64,000 bases of DNA from assembly GCF_009766065.1 (NCBI RefSeq), contig NZ_LMUE01000003.1, positions 168,809 through 232,808 on the forward strand, in the 5' to 3' direction. The notes below the pieces were generated by a model. That model ran no database searches and was not told the DNA's origin. It saw only the letters and a list, made by a program, of their open reading frames with translations. The position numbers and the translations under genes are program-made. Positions 51,727 to 60,597 of this stretch are shown piece by piece (positions within the stretch are counted from its first letter, which is position 1; each line of letters opens with the position of its first letter). This DNA comes from Dyella sp. S184 (GTDB lineage Bacteria; Pseudomonadota; Gammaproteobacteria; Xanthomonadales; Rhodanobacteraceae).

Positions 51727-52110
51727 TCAACCACCCTGCTTCCTGGCGGTGGCCTGCTTGCGCTTGAGGGCGCGGGCGCGGTCCGCAGCCTGGACGCGAT
51801 GTGCGTTCAGGATCGCCGGAAGCAATCCGGGGAAGCGCTGTTCGATCTCGATGCAGCGGCTTGTGTTGTGCATTTCCACACCATGCCGCTCGCTATGCAC
51901 CAGCCCCGCTTCGCGGAGCGCGCGGAAGTGCTGTGAAAGCGTGGACTTGGGGATGCTGCGGTCGCTCATCTGCAGAAAGTTCGAGCAGATATTTGTGCAG
52001 GCCGAGCCGGCCAGTTCCACATAGATCGCCGCGCGCACGGGATCGGACAGGGCATGCAAGATGCCCTCCACGGTGACGTCTTCGATCGATGGGTGAATCA
52101 GCGGCCTCAT
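51727..52110 (-). CDS. ArsR-family winged-helix repressor
   Basis: A 127-residue ArsR-type regulator. The core is DVTVEGILHALSDPVRAAIYVELAG and SIPKSTLSQHFRALREAGLVHSERHGVEM. Cysteines at SACTNICSNF could sense a metal or an oxidant, but the usual CxC metal site of ArsR is not clear. The tail is Lys/Arg/Gln-rich. It is divergent from an SDR gene whose promoter carries a perfect 21-base palindrome over the -10 (52146-52166), so it most probably represses that gene. Confidence 0.92.
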   Translation of the reverse strand: MRPLIHPSIEDVTVEGILHALSDPVRAAIYVELAGSACTNICSNFLQMSDRSIPKSTLSQHFRALREAGLVHSERHGVEMHNTSRCIEIEQRFPGLLPAILNAHRVQAADRARALKRKQATARKQGG

Positions 52111-52129
52111 GAATACATCCTACCAGCCC

Positions 52130-52166
52130 TTGACATCTAGTTCCATAGTTCGTATGTTACGAACTA
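52130..52166 (+). promoter_or_regulatory. SDR promoter with ArsR-type operator over the -10
   Basis: TTGACA (52130-52135), a 17-base spacer and TATGTT (52153-52158) form a good sigma-70 promoter. The perfect palindrome TAGTTCGTA-N3-TACGAACTA (52146-52166) overlaps the -10, the right place for a repressor. The divergent ArsR gene starts 36 bases to the left. Confidence 0.8.
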
Positions 52167-52210
52167 AAGAAGTATGCAACCTTTCCCCACCCCGCACGAT
52201 AGGAAATGTC

Positions 52211-52957
52211 ATGAGCAAGCTCACAGGTAAAGTCGCCATCGTCACCGGCGCATCCAAAGGCATTGGCGCAGCCATTGCCAGATCACTGGCCGCCGCTGGC
52301 GCGTCCGTGGTCGTCAATTACGCCTCCAGCAAGACGGGTGCCGATACCGTCGTCGCCGAGATCGGCGCGGCCGGCGGCAAGGCGGTTGCCGTACGCGGCG
52401 ATGTCTCCAAGGCCGCCGATGCACAAGCCATCGTCGACGCGGCGATCGAGCATTTCGGTCGACTGGACATCCTCGTCAACAACTCCGGCGTCTACGGGTT
52501 CTCCCCACTCGAGAGCATCACCGAGGAAGACTTCCACCGGCACTTCAACGTCAACGTGCTCGGCCTGCTGCTGACGACCCAAGCCGCCAGCAAGCATCTC
52601 GGCGAGGGCTCCAGCATCATCAATATCGGCTCCGTCGTCACCCGCATCACCCCGCCGGGCAGCGCGATCTACACCGGTACCAAGGGTGCGGTGGACGCCA
52701 TCACCGGCGTGCTGTCGCGCGAGCTGGGTCCGCGCAAGATTCGCGTCAACGCACTGAACCCGGGCATGATCGAAACCGAGGGTACCCATGCCGCCGGCTT
52801 CATCGGTTCGGATTTCGAAGCAGGTACCGTCGCGCAAACCCCACTGGGCCGACTCGGCCAGCCGAACGACATCGCCTCGATCGCGGTGTTCCTGGCTTCC
52901 GACGATTCGTACTGGCTCACCGGCGAACAGCTGCTAGCCGGCGGCGGCCTGCGTTAA
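52211..52957 (+). CDS. Short-chain dehydrogenase/reductase
   Basis: A 248-residue classical SDR: TGASKGIGAAIARSLAAAGA cofactor motif, DILVNNSGVYGF, Ser-Tyr-Lys triad (NIGSVVTRITPP then YTGTKGAVDA), and NALNPGMIETEG. It is an FabG-like oxidoreductase of unknown substrate. The ATG at 52211 has AGGAAA upstream; a longer in-frame reading would run back into the operator. It is probably repressed by the divergent ArsR through the palindrome at 52146-52166. Confidence 0.95.
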   Translation: MSKLTGKVAIVTGASKGIGAAIARSLAAAGASVVVNYASSKTGADTVVAEIGAAGGKAVAVRGDVSKAADAQAIVDAAIEHFGRLDILVNNSGVYGFSPLESITEEDFHRHFNVNVLGLLLTTQAASKHLGEGSSIINIGSVVTRITPPGSAIYTGTKGAVDAITGVLSRELGPRKIRVNALNPGMIETEGTHAAGFIGSDFEAGTVAQTPLGRLGQPNDIASIAVFLASDDSYWLTGEQLLAGGGLR

Positions 52958-52974
52958 ACAGCAAACCCAAAAAA

Positions 52975-52998
52975 GCGCATTCCGGCATCGGAATGCGC
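52975..52998 (-). terminator. Terminator with U-run for the minus-strand araC-osmC transcript
   Basis: GCGCATTCCG (52975-52984) pairs with CGGAATGCGC (52989-52998) around GCAT. On the minus strand it is followed by a run of six T (from 52974). It serves the AraC operon ending at 53159 and lies right after the SDR stop, so it may also stop that transcript. Confidence 0.82.
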
Positions 52999-53154
52999 CT
53001 GCGCCTGGACACATTGCCACAGTTTGTGCCTGTTGCATCGGCTTCCTGGGCTTCAACGATCCGAACAAACGAATCGCCTGGGCAAGCTGTTGTTGAGGGC
53101 TGCCTTGCCTTCAACAACGCACCAAATCAGGCGCATGTCCGTATTTGGTTACGA

Positions 53155-53183
53155 CGAATCAGGCACTTGGCGTGCCTGATTCG
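53155..53183. repeat. Inverted repeat over the end of the AraC gene
   Basis: CGAATCAGGCAC (53155-53166) and GTGCCTGATTCG (53172-53183) are exact reverse complements around five bases. It spans the AraC stop codon (minus strand). It may act as a first, tail-less stop hairpin. Confidence 0.65.
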
Positions 53184-54163
53184 CTGTTTGGGTGGTGGTT
53201 GAGGCTGCGTGTCCATTGATGTCGACGCCATGCTGCGGGTGGCGCGCCGAACTCGCGGCGAAATGCGCGACTGAATGCCGTGTCGGTTTGATAGCCCACA
53301 TCCTCCGCAATGCGCGCAAGCGGTGCGTTGCTTTGATACAAAAGATTGGCTGCGAGCAACATCCGCCATTGCGTGAGGTACAGCATGGGTGAACTACCCA
53401 CCAGGTAGTGGAAGCGCTCAGCGAGTACGGACCTCGACGTGCCAATTGCATTCGCCAATGCTTCAAGCGTCCACGCTTGTGCGGGGCGCGAGTGCATGGC
53501 GTTCAACGCAGGCCCGACAATGGGATCACCCAGCCCGGCAAGCCAGCCCGTGCGGCCTTCGCGTTGCTCGTTCACATACAAACGCAATACCTCGATGACC
53601 AATACTTCCGCCAGCTTGGCCAACACACCAGCGCCACCAGGACGGGGCGAACGCGCCTCAACCACCGCGTAGCGCACAGAAGCTTCCAGCCACGCACCCG
53701 CATTCGATCCGCGCACATTGACCTTGACCAGCGCAGGCAAGCCCGCAAGCAACATCCGCGCGAAGCGCGCGTCGCATGCCAGGTAGCCGCAAACAATGCG
53801 TGTGGTCGGGCCGCCACCACCGTAGGCAAGTTGACGCGGTCGGCGTGACAACACCGCATCCAGCCGTCCACTCACTGCGGGCGCAAGTCCAGGCTGCGAG
53901 TTCATGCGATGCTCATTGCCTTGGGGAAAGAGCACGACATCACCGGCAATCAAGCGCGTCGGCGGCTGGCTGGCCAACTCGACGAAGCATTCGCCTTCGG
54001 TGATCAGGTGAAAGATCACCACCCGTTCAGCGCCGGGCTCGAGCAGCGGCGCCACGGAATCCGCGCAGGGAGATTGATAGCTCCAGGGTGCCGTGAATCG
54101 GGCCTGGATGAAAATGGCGCCGACAAGACGTACCACACGGAGGATTTCTGATAGCGCGTCCAT
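53159..54163 (-). CDS. AraC-family regulator with cupin sensor
   Basis: A 334-residue AraC/XylS regulator. The N-terminal half is a cupin-type sensing domain (VIFHLITEGECFVELASQPPTRLIAGDVVLFPQGNEHRM, the cupin_6 type). The C-terminal half has two helix-turn-helix units: WTLEALANAIGTSRSVLAERFHYLVG and PLARIAEDVGYQTDTAFSRAFRREFGAPPAAWRR. It overlaps the end of the upstream OsmC gene on the same strand, so the pair is one operon. The tautomerase gene diverges from them, a likely target. Effector unknown, perhaps an electrophile. Confidence 0.93.
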   Translation of the reverse strand: MDALSEILRVVRLVGAIFIQARFTAPWSYQSPCADSVAPLLEPGAERVVIFHLITEGECFVELASQPPTRLIAGDVVLFPQGNEHRMNSQPGLAPAVSGRLDAVLSRRPRQLAYGGGGPTTRIVCGYLACDARFARMLLAGLPALVKVNVRGSNAGAWLEASVRYAVVEARSPRPGGAGVLAKLAEVLVIEVLRLYVNEQREGRTGWLAGLGDPIVGPALNAMHSRPAQAWTLEALANAIGTSRSVLAERFHYLVGSSPMLYLTQWRMLLAANLLYQSNAPLARIAEDVGYQTDTAFSRAFRREFGAPPAAWRRHQWTRSLNHHPNSESGTPSA

Positions 54164-54696
54164 CAGACGGCCTCGATATCGATGCGCAATTCCACCGGCG
54201 TTGCGCTACGCACCGCATTGGGAACAGGCGAGCAGGACTGACTGTTTTTCACCAACGTTCGCAGTCGCTCAGGTACAACTCCATGCGCGCCTATGCGCAC
54301 GCACAGCTGCACGGCACGCGGCCCGGCGAATACTGGTTCACCGTCTGCGTCCATCATGCCCAAGAGGCCGCGTGCATCCGAACGACTGGTCGCGACCACC
54401 TCGAGTATTTTCAGTTCGATACCTTCATCGGCTGCAGCCATCGCAATGCAGGTCGCAAGACACGATGCAAGTCCGGCGCGAAACAGCCAACCCGGCGTAA
54501 CCTGATCACCGCTGCCGCCCAGCTCGCCTGGCATGTCCGTCACCGTGCGAATGCCATTGGCATGACTCGACACGATTCGCGTGCCACCTTGCCAGCACGC
54601 CATGGCAGGCGCGTCATCGTGAAGGCCTGCCTCGGGCCGGCGATGGAAAACGTCTTTTGCACGCTGTCGGGCTGTTGCGATGTCTTGCATGGTCAT
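54163..54696 (-). CDS. OsmC-family protein
   Basis: A 177-residue OsmC-fold protein, longer at the N-terminus than classical OsmC. The first cysteine region is WLFRAGLASCLATCIAMAAADEGI (two cysteines four apart) and the second is VKNSQSCSPVPNAVRS, replacing the usual C-P. It probably reduces peroxides or handles reactive thiols. Its stop overlaps the AraC start by a few bases, so it is translationally coupled, first gene of the pair. Divergent from the tautomerase gene. Confidence 0.87.
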   Translation of the reverse strand: MTMQDIATARQRAKDVFHRRPEAGLHDDAPAMACWQGGTRIVSSHANGIRTVTDMPGELGGSGDQVTPGWLFRAGLASCLATCIAMAAADEGIELKILEVVATSRSDARGLLGMMDADGEPVFAGPRAVQLCVRIGAHGVVPERLRTLVKNSQSCSPVPNAVRSATPVELRIDIEAV

Positions 54697-54925
54697 GGCG
54701 CCCCTCCACGTCTACCTGATGCTCCCCGATTGTGGGCGCCTTGCAAGACGCCGCCAAGAGGCCCTATCGCGCACTGCTGCTGTCCCGGACGATCTGCTAG
54801 GTCACAGCGACGTACGGGCAGGACGACGGGCCACCCGCAGCCTCACGCTATGTCGCAGGGCCCGCGATGGCGACGCTCGCCATTGCGGAATCACTCGGTC
54901 CAGCGACAGCAACGGGAGAACAACC

Positions 54926-55144
54926 ATGCCATTCCTGAACGTAAAACTGATTGAGGGCGTTTTCACGCCAACGCAAAAGCAGGACATGATTCGCAAGCTC
55001 ACTGAAACAATGGTCACGATCGAGGGCGAGAACATGCGCCCAGTGACCTGGGTGGTGATCGAAGAGGTGAAAAGCGGCGATTGGGGAATTGCCGGCAACC
55101 CATTGACTACGGGCGATGTGAAGGCCCTTGCGGCGGGTAAATAA
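54926..55144 (+). CDS. 4-oxalocrotonate tautomerase family protein
   Basis: A 72-residue tautomerase-superfamily protein. After removal of the initiator Met the catalytic Pro1 is exposed (MPFLNVKLIEGVF), followed by TPTQKQDMIRKLTETMVTIEGE and the strand TWVVIEEVKSGDWGIAG. It shuttles protons between keto and enol forms or hydrolyses halides; the substrate is unknown. GGGAGA precedes the ATG at 54926. It diverges from the OsmC-AraC operon. Confidence 0.92.
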   Translation: MPFLNVKLIEGVFTPTQKQDMIRKLTETMVTIEGENMRPVTWVVIEEVKSGDWGIAGNPLTTGDVKALAAGK

Positions 55145-55389
55145 CGCATGCAGCTGAATACAGGCCCGCAGGCAAGCTTGGTCGGCGGCGCAAGCACGAA
55201 CTACAGGGCGATCTTCAGCCAGATTGGGCTTTTCAGATACGGCTGACTCGCTGATCCATCCGCCGTTGAACGAACCTTGCCCATCGACTACGCGCAAAGC
55301 TTGTGCGATCAAGCTTCCATCACACGAACTTTGGGGGTCAAATCACACAGACTTTGAAGCTCGGTACACGCTCGAGCGGTTACTGGCAT

Positions 55390-56871
55390 TCAACGCATCG
55401 ATACAGCTTGATCGCCTTCCGTTATACCGACATTCGTGCGCAACATCGCCGCGCCAAGCAACGCGCCCAGCGCGGCGAAGCAGGCGCCCACCATGAAAGC
55501 GGCTTGATAGCCACCTGCAAGTGCAGCGAGCGGCAGGTAGCCACTCGCCAGCAAACCTTCGCTGCGCGAAGCCGCGAGGCTGGCAAGAATGGCCAGACCC
55601 AGCGCGCCACCCATCATGAAGGCCGTGTTGACCACGCCCGAGGCGAGACCGGATTCGCTTGCAGACACATCGCTCATCGCGGCCAGCAGCACCGGATTGA
55701 ACGCGATGCCTGCGCCCAGGCCGAGCAACACCATGCCAGGCAGGATATCGATCACGAAGTGGCCCTCGACCGGCGCACGCGCGAACAGCAGCAAACCGGT
55801 CGCCGCCATCAGGAGGCCAAACGCCAATGGGCGGCGGATACCGAAGCGCATCACCAGCTTGGCCGAGATGCCCAGCGAGAATGCAGCCATGATCAGGTTC
55901 GCTGGCAGGAAGGCCAGCCCCACCTGCATCGGGTTATAGCCGAGCACCAGCTGCATGTAGAGCGCAGAGAGAAAGAACCACGCAAACATCGCCGCCGCCC
56001 ACAGCACGCCGACGATATTGGACACCGCAAGATTGCGCAGCTTGAACAATCGCAGCGGCATCAGTGGCACACGCACCCGCGCCTCGATCGCAAGGAATAG
56101 CGCCAGCAAGGCAATCGCGACCAGCAGTTGCCCGAGCGTACGCGGCGAGGTCCAGCCCATCTCGTTGCCATTGACGATGGCATAGACGGCAAGCATCAGC
56201 GCCAAGGTCACGGTTACCGCGCCGAGCACATCCAGATGCCGCGACACCGCCTCGGCCGACACCGCCGGCAGCAACCGCAGGGAAAGCACGACCACGCCGA
56301 TACCGATCGGCAGGTTGACCAGGAATATCCAATGCCAGCTCAGGCTGCTGGTCAGCACGCCGCCCAGCATCGCACCAAGGCTGCCGCCGCCGGCGCAGAC
56401 GAAACCGTAGACGCCCATAGCCCTGGCGCGATCGGCCGCCTCGGTAAACAAATCCATGATCAGCGACAACCCCACCGCCGTCACCACGGCACCGCCTAGC
56501 CCCTGCACACAGCGCGCAATCACCAACGCAGCCTGCGTAGTGGACAGGCCGCAGGCCAGCGATGCCAGCGTGAACACCACGATGCCTGTCAGGAAAAGGC
56601 GCCGATGCCCGTACAGATCACCGAGTCGACCGCCGAGCAGCAGGAAGCCGCCATAGGTCAGCATGTACGCATTCACCACCCAGGCCAATGACGTCGCCGA
56701 GAACTTCAAATCTGTCTTGATCGATGGCAGCGCGACATTCACGATCGTCGTATCGAGCACGATCATCAAGACACCCAGGCACAGCACCAGCAAGGCCAGC
56801 CAACGTCGGTCGCGATGCGCGTGCCTGCCTGGCAGGGTCGCAGTGTGGCTGTCGATAGGCGCTTTGTTCAT
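55390..56871 (-). CDS. MFS drug exporter, DHA2 (EmrB/QacA) family
   Basis: A 493-residue exporter with about 14 membrane helices. The DHA2 signature is present in helix 1 (MIVLDTTIVNVALPSIKTDL) along with GGRLGDLYGHRRLFLTG (motif A) and RCVQGLGGAVVTAVGLSLI (motif B); VCAGGGSLGAMLGGVLTSSLSWHWIFLVNLPIG is motif C-like. It expels hydrophobic compounds by proton antiport. No membrane-fusion partner is adjacent, so it may work alone. Substrate unknown. Confidence 0.93.
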   Translation of the reverse strand: MNKAPIDSHTATLPGRHAHRDRRWLALLVLCLGVLMIVLDTTIVNVALPSIKTDLKFSATSLAWVVNAYMLTYGGFLLLGGRLGDLYGHRRLFLTGIVVFTLASLACGLSTTQAALVIARCVQGLGGAVVTAVGLSLIMDLFTEAADRARAMGVYGFVCAGGGSLGAMLGGVLTSSLSWHWIFLVNLPIGIGVVVLSLRLLPAVSAEAVSRHLDVLGAVTVTLALMLAVYAIVNGNEMGWTSPRTLGQLLVAIALLALFLAIEARVRVPLMPLRLFKLRNLAVSNIVGVLWAAAMFAWFFLSALYMQLVLGYNPMQVGLAFLPANLIMAAFSLGISAKLVMRFGIRRPLAFGLLMAATGLLLFARAPVEGHFVIDILPGMVLLGLGAGIAFNPVLLAAMSDVSASESGLASGVVNTAFMMGGALGLAILASLAASRSEGLLASGYLPLAALAGGYQAAFMVGACFAALGALLGAAMLRTNVGITEGDQAVSMR

Positions 56872-57067
56872 GCATGGATCTCGCAGATGCCGGGTTTATG
56901 CCGCCTGGTCGGCGGTCTCACTCTAGCGTCGAACGAGCGCTCCCGAAATCGACATGCGCAGGCCCAGAAGAACATCACGCCGTGCTGATCGTAAACATGG
57001 CGGCTATCCAACTCTGCCCCCGTGCTGCTTGCGCCTCCAAGATGCAGCCTCCTCCCCGCCTTGAACG

Positions 57068-57577
57068 TCAGCCAGCCGCTTCGCGCCGAGGCAGTTTCCA
57101 GCCAGGCCGTACGAAGTGGCAGGTATAGCCGTTGGGATAATGCTCGAGGTAATCCTGGTGCTCGGGCTCGGCCTCCCAGAAGTCGCCCGCGGGTACCAGT
57201 TCCGTCACCACCTTGCCGGGCCACAGGCCGGAGGCATCCACATCGGCGATGGTGTCCTCGGCCACCTGCTTCTGCTCCAAGGAGGTGTAGAAGATCGCCG
57301 AGCGGTAGGCACTGCCACGATCATTCCCCTGCCGGTTCGGCGTGGACGGATCATGGATCTGGAAGAAGAACTCCAGCAGCGTGCGATAGCTCAATACCAC
57401 CGGATCGAAGATGATTTCGATGCCCTCCGCATGGCTGCCGTGATGGCGATACGTCGCGTTCGGCACATCGCCGCCGGTGTAACCCACGCGGGTGGAGATC
57501 ACGCCGGGATAGCGACGCAGCAGATCCTGCACGCCCCAGAAGCATCCACCCGCCAGCACCGCACGTTCGGTAGTCAT
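57068..57577 (-). CDS. msrA: Peptide methionine-S-sulfoxide reductase MsrA
   Basis: A 169-residue MsrA that repairs the S form of methionine sulfoxide. The catalytic GCFWG is at [67 protein letters not shown] are conserved. Only a distant second cysteine is visible ([11 protein letters not shown]), which could act as resolving residue. Its start overlaps the msrB stop by four bases (ATGA), so the two are coupled; msrB is upstream. Confidence 0.97.
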   Translation of the reverse strand: MTTERAVLAGGCFWGVQDLLRRYPGVISTRVGYTGGDVPNATYRHHGSHAEGIEIIFDPVVLSYRTLLEFFFQIHDPSTPNRQGNDRGSAYRSAIFYTSLEQKQVAEDTIADVDASGLWPGKVVTELVPAGDFWEAEPEHQDYLEHYPNGYTCHFVRPGWKLPRREAAG

Positions 57578-58023
57578 CGCACATCCTCCACCTGATCCAG
57601 ATAGGCCCCGTAACCCCCGGCCTCCATGTCATCGCGATGGATGAAGCGCAGCGAGGCCGAATTGATGCAGTAACGCAGGCCGCCACGATCCTTTGGGCCA
57701 TCGGGAAAGACATGCCCGAGATGGCTGTCCCCATGTGCCGAGCGCACCTCGATGCGGACCATGCCATGCGTGGCATCGCGCAATTCACTGACATTGGCCG
57801 GTTCGATCGGCTTGGTGAAACTCGGCCAGCCACAACCCGATTCGAATTTGTCTGACGAGGCAAACAGCGGCTCGCCCGAGACGATATCGACGTAGATGCC
57901 CGGCTGCTTGTTGTCCAGGTATTCGCCGGTCCCGGGCCGCTCGGTGGCACTTTGCTGGGTGACGCGATACTGCTCCGGCGTGAGCTTCGCGATGGCGTCG
58001 GGGTTCTTGCTGTACTGGCTCAT
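57574..58023 (-). CDS. msrB: Peptide methionine-R-sulfoxide reductase MsrB, zinc-less type
   Basis: A 149-residue MsrB that repairs the R form of methionine sulfoxide. The catalytic Cys is in [57 protein letters not shown] are conserved. The two C-x-x-C pairs that hold a structural zinc in many MsrBs (E. coli) are missing; a single Cys in SGCGWPSF may act as resolving residue, as in MsrA/B fusions. The ATG at 58023 has AGGAGAGG upstream. First gene of the msrB-msrA operon. Confidence 0.96.
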   Translation of the reverse strand: MSQYSKNPDAIAKLTPEQYRVTQQSATERPGTGEYLDNKQPGIYVDIVSGEPLFASSDKFESGCGWPSFTKPIEPANVSELRDATHGMVRIEVRSAHGDSHLGHVFPDGPKDRGGLRYCINSASLRFIHRDDMEAGGYGAYLDQVEDVR

Positions 58024-58179
58024 GAGCCTCTCCTGCTTCAGGCGCTGCTCCCGGCTTGAACCGATACCCTGATCGAGGCCGACAACATTGTCCGGTGGAA
58101 TGGGATAGCGCATAGATGGGGGTCAGCAATGCGATGTCCAACCTGCACACCGATGCATTCGATCCAAGGCAGCCCACGG

Positions 58180-59304
58180 TTACGCGCAAGGCATCGCCAC
58201 GACGCCATTGCGGCCCTTGGCTTTGGCCTCGTAAAGCGCGCGGTCGGCGACCACGATCAGAGATTCCGGTGGCTGCTTCGGGTCCGGACGCGCGGCACTG
58301 ACGCCGATGCTCACGGTGACATGGTCTGCCACGATCGAAGCGGGATGAGCGATGGCCAGAGACTCGATGCGGCGGCACAGGTCGATGCCAAGCCGCTGCG
58401 CCTCGTTGAGGTCACAGCCCGGCAGCAACAGTATGAATTCCTCGCCGCCGTAGCGCGAAACGTGCGCCTTTGTGCCTCGGACGATCCCGGCGCACAGGCG
58501 CGCCAGCACGCGCAGGCATTCATCGCCGAACACATGACCGCACGCGTCGTTGAGTGCCTTGAAGCAGTCAACATCGACCAGCAGCAAGGCCAGCCAACCA
58601 CCCTCCTGCGCATGCCGCTGCCACTCCTCCGCAAGACGCTGGTCGAAGCTGCGCCGGTTGGCGATGCCGGTGAGGCCGTCGCTCATCGACAGCTGCTCCA
58701 GCTTGCGGTTGGCCAGCTCCAGTTCGCGCACCACGCGCGCGAGATGGACGGTCCCGGCGATCTGCAACGCGATGGCATCGAACATCGCGCAGACTTCCGG
58801 CGTGAAGAAATCCACGGAGGTGCTTTCGAGGTTGAGTACACCATGCAGGTACTCACGATGCCGGATCGGCACCAGGTACTCGGATTTCACCCGGCAGTTC
58901 CCGGGCACGTAATCCGCATCCGCTTCCACGTCGGCGATCAGTTGGGCCTTTCCACTACGTACGCAACGCCCGGAGGCACCGATCGTCACCGGCCACGGCA
59001 GTTCACCGGGCAGGTCAAGCTCAATGCCCGACCAGACCTCCTGCACGAAATGCGTCCCTTCGTCGTTGAGCAGGATGATGCTGGCAATGGCGACCGGCAG
59101 GCGCCTGGCCACACAGTCGACAATCCGCTGCAGCACCGCTTCCAGCGTATCGCCCTGCAGCGCCTCCATCGATACCTGCGCCAGAATCTCGGTGAGCATC
59201 GCGCGCCGATCGGACGCACCGCGCTCGCTCCATGGAGAGCGCTGCTCAGGCGCGTGCTCGACATTGGGGGTGGGATGCGTCATGGCGGCAGTTGGCCCCG
59301 GCAT
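58180..59304 (-). CDS. GAF-GGDEF diguanylate cyclase
   Basis: A 374-residue soluble enzyme. A GAF sensor (about 45-190, with ASIILLNDEGTHFVQEVWSG, GASGRCVRSGKAQLIADVEADADY and YLHGVLNLES) is followed by a GGDEF domain (MSDGLTGIANRRSFDQRL start and SRYGGEEFILLLPG active site). The RxxD inhibitory site is absent (R-G-T-K instead), so product inhibition is not expected. It makes cyclic di-GMP; the signal is unknown. ATG at 59304 or 59283. Confidence 0.92.
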   Translation of the reverse strand: MPGPTAAMTHPTPNVEHAPEQRSPWSERGASDRRAMLTEILAQVSMEALQGDTLEAVLQRIVDCVARRLPVAIASIILLNDEGTHFVQEVWSGIELDLPGELPWPVTIGASGRCVRSGKAQLIADVEADADYVPGNCRVKSEYLVPIRHREYLHGVLNLESTSVDFFTPEVCAMFDAIALQIAGTVHLARVVRELELANRKLEQLSMSDGLTGIANRRSFDQRLAEEWQRHAQEGGWLALLLVDVDCFKALNDACGHVFGDECLRVLARLCAGIVRGTKAHVSRYGGEEFILLLPGCDLNEAQRLGIDLCRRIESLAIAHPASIVADHVTVSIGVSAARPDPKQPPESLIVVADRALYEAKAKGRNGVVAMPCA

Positions 59305-59453
59305 TTGACCGAGTCTACGACGAGTCGCAGGGTTAAGGGGTCAAAAGTGCAGCCGGTCGGCGCCACTTCCGCGCCGCTCTTCGTGTCGGTCGCGGGAAGC
59401 CATGCCTGTAAAGGAGTCCCTTTACCATTTCCTTTGGCTTAGATAACAGCGTG

Positions 59454-59954
59454 CTAGTGAGGCGATTGCGCAGTGATGAACTGCATCCAGTAAATCCAGA
59501 TCAGCACGAATACCGGGCCGAGCGCCGCTAGCAGCTTGATGGACCACTCAGGCGTGGCGGAGTTCTTTTGCCGCGCGCCAAACACCCCTAGCTGCTGAAG
59601 CTCTCGCACCCTGCGCGCACCATCGGCCAGCATGATCCAAAGGGCATTGGCAACAGCCAGCAGCAACAGGCTGCCATACCAGTAAGTCACATAAGGGTTA
59701 TGGTCTTGCGGGCGAAAAAAACTGAACACCGACGGCACACCACCGAACAGCACGCCCCACCCCATCACCAGCCAGGGCACATCCGAAAGCAGGTACAACC
59801 GTCCGAACAGGCCCAGCGTCTCGCTCTGCTGAATCTCGTTGAGACCGCTTGCGGTGACGATTCGACGGCGGCCGATCACGTAGTTGATCAGCGAAATGCC
59901 GATGGCAATCGCCCAGAAATAACGACTGAAGAACTGAAACGGAAACGGTTCCAC
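59454..59954 (-). CDS. Hypothetical inner-membrane protein
   Basis: A 166-residue membrane protein with about four hydrophobic stretches (YFWAIAIGISLINYVIG, LYLLSDVPWLVMGWGVLFGG, LLLLAVANALWIMLADG, LLAALGPVFVLIWIYWMQF). GTG at 59954 is chosen since GGGGAG precedes it; an in-frame upstream ATG at 60116 would add 54 residues of unlikely composition. No family recognised. Confidence 0.7.
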   Translation of the reverse strand: MEPFPFQFFSRYFWAIAIGISLINYVIGRRRIVTASGLNEIQQSETLGLFGRLYLLSDVPWLVMGWGVLFGGVPSVFSFFRPQDHNPYVTYWYGSLLLLAVANALWIMLADGARRVRELQQLGVFGARQKNSATPEWSIKLLAALGPVFVLIWIYWMQFITAQSPH

Positions 59955-60597
59955 CGCTGACTCCCCTTGTTGACCGCCCTGGCAAAGCCTAGCGTCAATC
60001 GAGGTCACGGTGCAGTAACCCATAGGCCAGCTCACTCCGACCTCGCTGTTTAACTGGCAGCGTTTGGAAAGGAGCTCTGCCCCGTTACGTTTCGGAATCC
60101 ATATCCTGGATATCACGCGCGACTAACGGTCGAAGGTGCAGCCTGACTACCCACTTGGCAATAGTTCGTCCCTCTGGCAGTTCTTGATCTGTGATTGAGG
60201 TCTTCGCCGTGAATACTCGAGACGTATCCCGCTCCCAATCGTTATGGCATGTCAGCACATGGCCCGGTTTTATCGCCCACATCGTCCATCGACAGGCGAA
60301 GGAACCATCAGACCAAGTACCCGTGCGTATGACAAGGCGACAAATGTTGCTCGCAGCGCAGGAACTCAAGCGGCGAGAGCAGCGTGAACTTATATTGGGG
60401 CAGCTGCGCTACATAAAGCCGAGAGGCCGCGGCAACTCGTAAGACGCGTTGATCCGGGATACCTGTGGCTCCAGGGCGGCGCGGTTCGCCGAACTGGCTG
60501 TCGTCCGTGTCATCGCGCATGGCTTTGCTTCCAGCCGGTGAGAGGGCAACAATGGCTCGCCGCACGAGGTGGTGATGCCAGCTCTCGTGGCAGACGA
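59955..60597. other. Gap with one doubtful short gene
   Basis: A 643-base region between the membrane protein and the histidine phosphatase genes. One minus-strand frame at 60085-60369 is listed separately. Other frames (for example plus strand 60191-60442) overlap it on the opposite strand and have no support. The local sequence is less GC-rich than the neighbours, which hints at acquired or decayed DNA. Confidence 0.4.
60085..60369 (-). CDS. Doubtful hypothetical protein
   Basis: A possible protein of up to 94 residues, with body WTMWAIKPGHVLTCHNDWER and DQELPEGRTIAKWVVRLHL and an acidic end (DIQDMDSET). It does not match any family I recognise. Codon use (AAA, ATA, ACT, ATT, TTA) is less GC-biased at third positions than the neighbours, so it may be horizontally acquired or not a gene. 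No clear ribosome site. Confidence 0.3.
   Translation of the reverse strand: MSSCAASNICRLVIRTGTWSDGSFACRWTMWAIKPGHVLTCHNDWERDTSRVFTAKTSITDQELPEGRTIAKWVVRLHLRPLVARDIQDMDSET

Noticed and set aside
59408..59425. Small hairpin GTAAAGG-AGTC-CCTTTAC as a terminator
   Set aside because: Only seven base pairs, and no T-run follows on the minus strand, where it would serve the membrane-protein gene ending at 59454.
58129..59442. Plus-strand open frame of 437 codons opposite the GAF-GGDEF gene
   Set aside because: The minus strand has clear GAF and GGDEF motifs; the plus frame has no recognisable domain.
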